A stretch of 5,589 nt of DNA from the NCBI GenBank assembly GCA_900545875.1, contig URAQ01000125.1, positions 1 through 5,589 of the forward strand, in the 5' to 3' direction. Positions 1-4,019 of the stretch are shown piece after piece. Both the position numbers and the translations under genes were made by a program. The stretch is from an uncultured Collinsella sp. GTDB taxonomy: Bacteria > Actinomycetota > Coriobacteriia > Coriobacteriales > Coriobacteriaceae. The notes under the pieces are model-generated. The model did no database searches. It was given only the letters and a program-made list of their open reading frames with translations, and was not told the DNA's origin. How positions within the stretch are numbered: position 1 is the stretch's first letter; each line of letters starts with the position of its first letter.

Positions 1-358
1 CCACGCGCGGTGTCTCATCGGCAAGGATAGCCATGACCTGCGCGCTCACCTCACGGTAGCGATCAAAGTGTCCGTGCGTCCAAATGGCCTGCGGGCACAG
101 GCGCCGCGCCTCGGCCGAGGCCATGGCAGAATGCACGCCAAAGCGACGTGCCTCGTATGAACACGTGGACACAACACCGCGTGACTCGGCGTCTCCGCCC
201 ACGATGAGCGGCTTTCCGCGCCATTCGGGATGATCGAGCATCTCCACGCTCGCAAAAAATGCATCGAGGTCCATCAGACCCACCGCCGGACCCGTCCAGG
301 GCGGCGGTGTGACGCCCGCAGTATCCTCATAACCGTATGTATGTTCGCGTCTTTCCAT
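1..358 (-). CDS. dinB: DNA polymerase IV (Y-family, DinB), N-terminal part, runs off the left edge
   Basis: Reading the minus strand from an ATG at 358 gives 119 uninterrupted codons to the window edge. The family usually has about 350-420 residues, so roughly the first third is present. Residues 30-39 read [10 protein letters not shown], the Y-family palm motif: D30 is the first metal-binding Asp, D32 the second position of the motif, and F35 the likely steric gate that excludes ribonucleotides. Residues 64-75 ([12 protein letters not shown]) match the finger segment whose Tyr and Arg (Y68, R71) contact the incoming triphosphate. The second catalytic Asp-Glu pair would lie beyond the edge. 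The enzyme performs low-fidelity translesion synthesis. ATG 274 (M29) is a possible start but would remove most of the first beta-strand (AVGLMDLD), so 358 is preferred. There is no Shine-Dalgarno at 358, but a -10-like box lies 6 bases upstream, suggesting a leaderless message. The gene is divergent from rpsP. Family call is secure; the start is less so. Confidence 0.9.
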   Translation of the reverse strand, partial: MERREHTYGYEDTAGVTPPPWTGPAVGLMDLDAFFASVEMLDHPEWRGKPLIVGGDAESRGVVSTCSYEARRFGVHSAMASAEARRLCPQAIWTHGHFDRYREVSAQVMAILADETPRV

Positions 359-364
359 GTCATA

Positions 365-370
365 AGTATA
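365..370 (-). promoter_or_regulatory. Candidate -10 element of a leaderless dinB promoter
   Basis: On the minus strand the hexamer TATACT (5 of 6 matches to TATAAT) occupies 370 down to 365. It is followed by exactly 6 bases (TATGAC) and then the dinB ATG at 358. With normal -10 to +1 spacing, transcription would begin on the A of the start codon. The -35 region (about 388-393, CGCACC) is a poor match, so the promoter may be weak or activator-dependent. The lack of a Shine-Dalgarno before dinB agrees with a leaderless mRNA. Confidence 0.45.
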
Positions 371-402
371 CCGCGCAGCTCATGTGGGGTGCGTGTATGT
401 GC

Positions 403-430
403 TTGCAAATCGCGAATTCTTGTCTAAGAT
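403..430 (+). promoter_or_regulatory. Candidate distal promoter of the rpsP operon
   Basis: TTGCAA at 403-408 and TAAGAT at 425-430 are separated by 16 bases. Each matches the sigma-70-type consensus at 4 of 6 positions. Transcription would start near 437, leaving a leader of about 120 bases before rpsP. It lies in the only intergenic stretch long enough for the operon promoter. The match is moderate and a second candidate lies downstream. Confidence 0.35.
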
Positions 431-474
431 ATGGATTTGCCCTCGACTACACCGAAGAAGTTGGTCTCACGGAC

Positions 475-503
475 TTCACCTGCCCGCGTCGATGGCGTAT
501 TAT
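475..503 (+). promoter_or_regulatory. Candidate proximal promoter of the rpsP operon
   Basis: TTCACC at 475-480 (4 of 6 to TTGACA) and TATTAT at 498-503 (5 of 6 to TATAAT) have the optimal 17-base spacer. Transcription would start around 510, giving a leader of about 50 bases that contains the hairpin at 526-540 and the rpsP Shine-Dalgarno. By matches it scores slightly better than the upstream candidate. Either or both could be used. Confidence 0.4.
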
Positions 504-525
504 GTTCAACTGTTTGTTTGTAGTT

Positions 526-540
526 GCAGCCTAAAGCTGC
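526..540 (+). other. Short hairpin in the rpsP leader, just upstream of the ribosome binding site
   Basis: GCAGC (526-530) and GCTGC (536-540) form a perfect 5-base-pair stem closing a 5-base loop, CTAAA. Only 6 bases separate it from the rpsP Shine-Dalgarno, so it could affect ribosome access or mRNA stability. There is no T-run after it, so it is not a terminator. A 5-bp stem can occur by chance. Confidence 0.35.
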
Positions 541-546
541 TTGGTT

Positions 547-553
547 GGAGGAG
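547..553 (+). promoter_or_regulatory. Shine-Dalgarno that fixes the TTG start of rpsP
   Basis: GGAGGAG is followed by 6 bases and then TTG at 560. The spacing is optimal and the resulting N-terminus ([11 protein letters not shown]) is that of S16. It rules out the in-frame upstream TTG at 524, which lies only one codon after a stop at 521-523. Confidence 0.85.
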
Positions 554-559
554 TTTCCT

Positions 560-901
560 TTGGCAGTCAAGATTCGCCTTGCTCGTCACGGCGCTAAGAA
601 GCGTCCGTACTACCGTGTCGTCGTCGCCGATTCCCGCGCCCCGCGTGACGGTCGTATCATCGAGGAGGTTGGCCGCTACAACCCGATGACCGCCCCCAAG
701 ACCATCAACCTCGACCTCGAGAAGATCGCCGACTGGCAGTCCAAGGGCGCTCAGCTCACCGACGCCGTCGCTGCTCTGGTCAAGGCCGCCAACGAGGGCG
801 AGAAGACCGAGACCGTCGTCAAGAAGTCCAAGAAGCAGCTCGCCAAAGAGGCCGAGGCCGCTAAGGCTGCCGCTGAGGCCGCTGAGGGCGCCGAGGAGTA
901 A
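560..901 (+). CDS. rpsP: 30S ribosomal protein S16
   Basis: The 113-residue protein is a small-subunit protein that binds 16S rRNA early in 30S assembly. The S16 hallmarks are clear: [19 protein letters not shown] at residues 1-19, [13 protein letters not shown] at 20-32 and [10 protein letters not shown] at 33-42, followed by a region around W59 typical of the C-terminal half of the fold. Bacterial S16 is often 80-90 residues. Here a charged, Ala/Glu/Lys-rich tail from about residue 80 (ending AEAAEGAEE) extends it, probably helical or disordered. The start is TTG with a strong GGAGGAG at 6-base spacing; no ATG exists in frame upstream. It is the first gene of the cluster, behind two candidate promoters and a small leader hairpin, and ends 3 bases before the GTG start of khpA. 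The last Glu codons of the tail double as the khpA Shine-Dalgarno. Confidence 0.97.
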   Translation: MAVKIRLARHGAKKRPYYRVVVADSRAPRDGRIIEEVGRYNPMTAPKTINLDLEKIADWQSKGAQLTDAVAALVKAANEGEKTETVVKKSKKQLAKEAEAAKAAAEAAEGAEE

Positions 902-904
902 ATC

Positions 905-1189
905 GTGCCTGAGGTTGACGCTGCACAGCTCGAGGGTGAGGCAATGCTCTCAGATCGCATCGCCGATCTCGTCGAATATCTCGTTGTTCAGATCGTCGAC
1001 GACCCGGATTCCGTGAGCCTTGAGGTCATCGATGGTGACGACGCCTCCACGATTGAGGTTTCGGTTGCCGAGGATGACGTCGCTAAGGTCATCGGCCGTC
1101 GTGGCCGTACCATTAAGGCCATTCGCACGCTCGCCCGTGCATTGGCCGCTCGCCTCGACACTGCTGTCGAGGTAGAGGTTCTGGGCTAG
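905..1189 (+). CDS. khpA: KH-domain RNA-binding protein KhpA (YlqC family)
   Basis: This small single-KH protein has 94 residues from GTG 905. KhpA proteins bind RNA, often with the partner KhpB/Jag, and influence cell division and envelope homeostasis in Gram-positive bacteria (family knowledge). The KH signature is VAKVIGRRGRTIKAIR at residues 59-74, with the GxxG loop G64-R65-R66-G67 that clamps single-stranded RNA. It is preceded by DLVEYLVVQIVDDPDSV (21-37), the usual family N-terminus. The start is ambiguous. GTG 905 has GAGGAG (893-898) at 6 bases. ATG 944 (M14) has GAGGG (932-936) at 7 bases and would give 81 residues, close to the usual 75-85. The extra 13 residues are acidic and unlike the family core. 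Position between rpsP and rimM is the classic context. Its stop lies 4 bases before the rimM TTG. Confidence 0.93.
   Translation: MPEVDAAQLEGEAMLSDRIADLVEYLVVQIVDDPDSVSLEVIDGDDASTIEVSVAEDDVAKVIGRRGRTIKAIRTLARALAARLDTAVEVEVLG
932..936 (+). promoter_or_regulatory. Second Shine-Dalgarno inside khpA, before ATG 944
   Basis: GAGGG lies 7 bases upstream of the in-frame ATG at 944, an excellent arrangement. Initiation here would give the 81-residue KhpA form of typical family length. It competes with GTG 905 and decides which start is real, or whether both are used. Confidence 0.4.
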
Positions 1190-1205
1190 GACCTTGAGGT
1201 CCCAG
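1181..1205 (+). other. Hairpin over the khpA stop and rimM start, with the TTG codon in the loop
   Basis: GGACC (1189-1193) and GGTCC (1198-1202) pair perfectly around a 4-base loop TTGA (1194-1197), whose first three bases are the rimM start codon. The stem extends with CTG (1181-1183) against CAG (1203-1205) across a 5-base bulge that holds the first two bases of the khpA stop TAG (1187-1189). rimM has no well-placed Shine-Dalgarno, so a ribosome finishing khpA would need to melt this structure. Translational coupling is the natural reading, but that is inference. Confidence 0.5.
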
Positions 1206-1715
1206 TACAAAAACATCGCCCGTGTGGTTAAGCCGCACGGAAGGAAGGGGGAGGTCCTCGCGCAGCCGCTGCGGGGGCTTCCTTCTGTATTGGAGCCGGG
1301 TATGCGTGTCGCCTTGACGCCGCCGGCGCTCAAGCGCGACCGTTTTTGCACGGTCGTGTCCGTCACCGATACGGGCGATGGCGATCTGGTTTCGTTTGAG
1401 GGCATAGACGACTTGACGGCCGCTGAGGGCATCACCGGATGCTATGTGCTGGCCAATCGTGACGACTTTGAGCTCGATTCGCTCGACGCAGCCTATACCG
1501 ACCTCATGGGTCGCGAGGTGACCGACGAGCGCTTTGGTTCGCTCGGCACGATTGTCGAGATCATGTCGACGCCCGCCAACGATGTTTGGGTTGTCGAAGG
1601 CGATCGGTACGGCGAGGTGCTGATTCCCGTGATCGAGCAGGTTGTGCTCGATCTTCCCGACACAGGAACAATTTCCGTCCACGTTATGGACGGCTTGATC
1701 GATATGGACAAGTAG
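1194..1715 (+). CDS. rimM: Ribosome maturation factor RimM (16S rRNA processing)
   Basis: The 173-residue protein matches the usual RimM length of about 165-180. RimM binds S19 in the 30S head and helps late maturation of 16S rRNA. The N-terminal RimM beta-barrel covers about residues 5-90, opening with NIARVVKPHGRKGEV (7-21), whose HGRKGE segment is a family hallmark, and closing near AEGITGCYVLA (78-88). The C-terminal PRC-barrel spans about 98-170, with STPANDVWVV (125-134) and GEVLIPVIEQVV (140-151). The start is TTG 1194, the only usable start codon after the in-frame stop at 1173-1175 and before the conserved fold. There is no good Shine-Dalgarno: AGGA (1188-1191) is too close and GAGG (1175-1178) too far. 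The start sits in a hairpin loop, so expression probably depends on khpA translation. A 10-base gap follows before trmD. Confidence 0.95.
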   Translation: MRSQYKNIARVVKPHGRKGEVLAQPLRGLPSVLEPGMRVALTPPALKRDRFCTVVSVTDTGDGDLVSFEGIDDLTAAEGITGCYVLANRDDFELDSLDAAYTDLMGREVTDERFGSLGTIVEIMSTPANDVWVVEGDRYGEVLIPVIEQVVLDLPDTGTISVHVMDGLIDMDK

Positions 1716-1725
1716 GGAGGACAGC

Positions 1726-2484
1726 ATGCTGATTGAGACCCTTTCGGTCTTTCCCGAGATGTTTGAGCCCGTCATGTCCACGTCGATTTTGGGCCGCGCC
1801 CGTAAGGCCGGCCTTTTTGATTTTAAGGCGTATAACCTGCGCGACTGGACGCACGACCGTCATCGCACCGTCGATGACGAGCCGTATGGCGGCGGGCAGG
1901 GGATGCTCATGAAGGTCGAGCCCATTGCCGAGGCAATCGAGGCCATCAGCTCTGAGGGTCCCAAGCCCACCGTGGTGTTCTTCACCCCCTGCGGCGAGCC
2001 CTTTACGCAGCATGTGGCCGAGCGCCTGCTCAAAAGCGAGCGCCTGCTGTTTGTGTGCAGCCGTTACGAGGGCGTCGACGAGCGCGCATATGCGTATGCC
2101 GATGAGCGTCTGTCGATCGGCGACTATGTGCTCACGGGCGGCGAGCTGCCCGCTATGGTCGTGGCCGATGCCGTCGTACGGCTCATTCCCGGAGCCCTGG
2201 GTGACGAGATGAGCAACGTTGATGAGTCGTTCTCGACCGCCGAGGACGGCGGCCTGCTCGAGTACGCGCAGTACACCCGTCCCGCCGAGTTCAATGGCGA
2301 GAGCGTGCCTCCAGTGCTCGTGAGCGGCGATCATGCCAAGGTCGATGCCTGGCGCCGCAAGAATGCCATCGAGCGTACCTGCCGCTGGCGTCCCGATCTG
2401 ATCGAGACGGCGCGGCTTACGCCCGAGGAGCGTGCATATGCGCAAGAGATCCTGGACGCGTCGTATTCGCAGAGCGAGGAGTGA
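1726..2484 (+). CDS. trmD: tRNA (guanine-37-N1)-methyltransferase TrmD
   Basis: This 252-residue SPOUT-family enzyme uses S-adenosylmethionine to methylate G37 next to the anticodon, preventing +1 frameshifting; it acts as a cytoplasmic dimer. The start MLIETLSVFPEMF (1-13) is typical. PYGGGQGMLMK (53-63) and the trefoil-knot cofactor site SRYEGVDER (112-120) with SIGDYVLTGGELPAM (130-144) are canonical, followed by RLIPGALG (152-159) and YTRPAEF (183-189). Two oddities: the segment usually read EDSF is DESF (166-169), which puts Glu at the position I align with E. coli catalytic Asp169, and about five extra residues (around TAEDGG, 171-176) lie in the interdomain linker before LLEY. ATG 1726 has GGGAGG (1715-1720) at 5 bases. 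The 3' end overlaps the lepB ribosome binding region. Confidence 0.97.
   Translation: MLIETLSVFPEMFEPVMSTSILGRARKAGLFDFKAYNLRDWTHDRHRTVDDEPYGGGQGMLMKVEPIAEAIEAISSEGPKPTVVFFTPCGEPFTQHVAERLLKSERLLFVCSRYEGVDERAYAYADERLSIGDYVLTGGELPAMVVADAVVRLIPGALGDEMSNVDESFSTAEDGGLLEYAQYTRPAEFNGESVPPVLVSGDHAKVDAWRRKNAIERTCRWRPDLIETARLTPEERAYAQEILDASYSQSEE
2476..2481 (+). promoter_or_regulatory. Shine-Dalgarno that places the lepB start at ATG 2487
   Basis: GAGGAG inside the last trmD codons is followed by 5 bases and ATG 2487. A GTG at 2481, two codons earlier in the same frame, overlaps this motif and so could not use it. ATG 2487 is therefore the better start. Confidence 0.7.
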
Positions 2485-2486
2485 GA

Positions 2487-3050
2487 ATGGTTCCATCGCA
2501 GCATTCCGTGCTAAAGGGTGCGTTTGAGTGGATCGTGGTTGTCGCGATCGCACTGGTCGCCACCTTCTTGATTCGCTCGTTTGTGGTCGAGCCCTTTGTG
2601 GTGCCCACCGGTTCCATGGAGTCCACGATCGAGATTGGCGACCAGATCCTGGCGCAAAAGGTGAGCCTTGAGCTCGGCCAACCTGTCAAACAGGGTGATA
2701 TCGTGGTGTTCCACAACCCCGATGCCACGTCCGAGCATGACGTGCTGGTAAAGCGCGTTATTGCCACGGCCGGCCAGACGGTCGACCTGCAGGACGGCAA
2801 GGTCGTCGTCGATGGCCAGGCGCTCGACGAGGACTATACGACTGGCATGAGCTGGCCGCTTTCGGTCCAAGCCCCCGGCGCTCAGGTGAGCTATCCCTAC
2901 ACCGTCCCTGACGACTGTGTGTGGGTGATGGGTGACAACCGCGAGAACTCTGCTGACTCCCGCTACTTTGGCCCGGTCGACCGCTCCGACTTGATCGCCG
3001 TGGCGCTTGTGCGCTACTGGCCGCTCAACCGTATCGGCGCTATCGACTAA
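2487..3050 (+). CDS. lepB: Type I signal peptidase
   Basis: The 187-residue membrane serine protease removes signal peptides from exported proteins on the outer face of the cytoplasmic membrane. It has one N-terminal transmembrane segment at about residues 15-29 (WIVVVAIALVATFLI) and then the protease domain. The catalytic serine is S43 in PTGSMESTI (40-48), and the general-base lysine is K89 in VLVKRVIATAG (86-96). The conserved C-terminal box is VMGDNRENSADSRYFGPV (147-164). The size and single membrane anchor are the Gram-positive type, shorter than E. coli LepB (about 324 residues, two segments). ATG 2487 is chosen because of GAGGAG at 5 bases; GTG 2481, overlapping the trmD stop, would add two residues. 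It sits where rplS (L19) is often found. The stop at 3048-3050 is followed by a 54-base gap to glyQ with no terminator-like hairpin. Confidence 0.96.
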   Translation: MVPSQHSVLKGAFEWIVVVAIALVATFLIRSFVVEPFVVPTGSMESTIEIGDQILAQKVSLELGQPVKQGDIVVFHNPDATSEHDVLVKRVIATAGQTVDLQDGKVVVDGQALDEDYTTGMSWPLSVQAPGAQVSYPYTVPDDCVWVMGDNRENSADSRYFGPVDRSDLIAVALVRYWPLNRIGAID

Positions 3051-3057
3051 AAACCGC

Positions 3058-3063
3058 TATAGT
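3058..3063 (+). promoter_or_regulatory. Candidate -10 box for glyQS
   Basis: TATAGT (5 of 6 to TATAAT) lies in the 54-base gap after lepB, in an A/T-richer patch. Transcription would start near 3070, giving a leader of about 35 bases. No convincing -35 hexamer is found at the 16-18-base spacings (CGGCGC at 3035-3040 is poor), so this is only a weak candidate. glyQS may simply be read through from lepB. Confidence 0.25.
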
Positions 3064-3104
3064 ACCTAACCGTGTAATCGTTTCGACGAGGGGATATTAG
3101 AGGC

Positions 3105-4016
3105 ATGAACGCTTCATCGCTTTCCTTCCAAGACATCATCCTGCGCCTCCAGCAGTACTGGGGCGAGCAGGGCTGCGTCATTATGCAGCCCTATGACTCC
3201 GAGGTCGGTGCCGGTACCTTCCATACCGCGACCACGCTGCGCTCGCTCGGTCCCGCCGAGTGGCGCACCTGCTATGCACAGCCCTGCCGCCGTCCCGCTG
3301 ACGGCCGCTACGGCGAGAACCCTAACCGCATGCAGCACTACTATCAGTTCCAGGTGCTCATCAAGCCCTCGCCGGTCAACGCCCAGGAGCTTTACCTGGG
3401 TTCGCTGGCCGCCATTGGCCTGGACCCCAACGACCATGACGTCCGCTTTGTCGAGGACGACTGGGAGAGCCCGACCCTGGGCGCCTGGGGCCTTGGCTGG
3501 GAGGTCTGGCTCAACGGCATGGAGGTCACGCAGTTTACGTACTTCCAGCAGGTGGGCGGCATCGAGGTCGACCCCGTGCCCGTCGAGATCACCTATGGCC
3601 TGGAGCGCATCGCCATGTACGCCCAGGGCGTCAACTCGGTCTACGACCTGGTGTGGAGCTACCTGCCCGACGGCACGCCCATGACCTACGGCGACGTGTT
3701 CCTGGAGAACGAGCGCGAGTTCAGCGCTTACAACTTTGAGGTTGCCAACGTCGAGATGATGCGTCAGAAGTTTGACGACTATGAGGCCGAGTGCCACTCC
3801 TGCCTGGAGCGCAAGCTGCCGCTGCCGGCATATGACTGCGTCATGAAGTGCAGCCATGCCTTCAACCTGCTCGATGCCCGCGGTGCGCTGTCCGCAGTCG
3901 AGCGCGCCAACTACATCTTGCGCGTCCGCGCCGTCGCCAAGGCGTGCTGCGAGGCCTATATGGCCGAGGTCGCCGGAATCAACGAGAATGCCGATCAGGA
4001 AGGCGAGGTGGCGTAA
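3105..4016 (+). CDS. glyQ: Glycyl-tRNA synthetase alpha subunit
   Basis: The 303-residue catalytic subunit of the bacterial alpha2-beta2 glycyl-tRNA synthetase activates glycine with ATP for tRNA-Gly. [24 protein letters not shown] (split as [12 protein letters not shown] at 8-19 and [10 protein letters not shown] at 22-31) is the family N-terminus. [20 protein letters not shown] (62-81) is class II motif 2, [20 protein letters not shown] (116-135) is the glycine pocket region, and [10 protein letters not shown] (163-172) is motif 3 with its ATP-binding Arg. The C-terminal helical part contains [16 protein letters not shown] (248-263). Cysteines are unusually frequent here: C230 and C233 (CHSC), C245, C249, C281 and C282. 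GAGGGG (3088-3093) lies 11 bases before ATG 3105, a long but usable spacing. The 54-base gap upstream is too short for a T-box riboswitch, so T-box control seen in Firmicutes is absent here. Its TAA is one codon before the glyS ATG, in the same frame. Confidence 0.97.
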   Translation: MNASSLSFQDIILRLQQYWGEQGCVIMQPYDSEVGAGTFHTATTLRSLGPAEWRTCYAQPCRRPADGRYGENPNRMQHYYQFQVLIKPSPVNAQELYLGSLAAIGLDPNDHDVRFVEDDWESPTLGAWGLGWEVWLNGMEVTQFTYFQQVGGIEVDPVPVEITYGLERIAMYAQGVNSVYDLVWSYLPDGTPMTYGDVFLENEREFSAYNFEVANVEMMRQKFDDYEAECHSCLERKLPLPAYDCVMKCSHAFNLLDARGALSAVERANYILRVRAVAKACCEAYMAEVAGINENADQEGEVA

Positions 4017-4019
4017 GCC

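Noticed and set aside
46..264. A 72-codon minus-strand open frame inside dinB
   Set aside because: It is in a different frame from the DinB reading, which carries the diagnostic [10 protein letters not shown] and SYEARRFG motifs through the same bases.
331..349. Possible LexA operator: CGAAC and GGTT half-sites on the minus strand at the start of dinB
   Set aside because: The half-sites are 8 bases apart and imperfect, not the GAAC-4-GTTC arrangement of Gram-positive SOS boxes, and they lie inside the coding sequence.
359..559. Searched the dinB-rpsP gap for a tRNA or small ORF
   Set aside because: No cloverleaf, no TTCGA-type T-loop, and the short open frames here have no ribosome binding site and give no recognisable protein.
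1722..1731. Perfect 10-base palindrome CAGCATGCTG over the trmD start
   Set aside because: It leaves no room for a hairpin loop, contains the common GCATGC, and is short enough to be chance in a coding start.
1113..1781. A 222-codon minus-strand open frame opposite rimM
   Set aside because: It overlaps the whole of rimM and parts of two other confidently identified genes, has no ribosome binding site that stands out, and gives no recognisable protein.
1684..2553. A 289-codon minus-strand open frame opposite trmD
   Set aside because: It is codon-aligned with trmD and explained by the same avoidance of TTA, CTA and TCA in GC-rich coding sequence. The product resembles no family.
3051..3104. 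T-box riboswitch upstream of glyQS
   Set aside because: The gap is only 54 bases and holds no T-box sequence or terminator stem; a T-box needs well over 150 bases.
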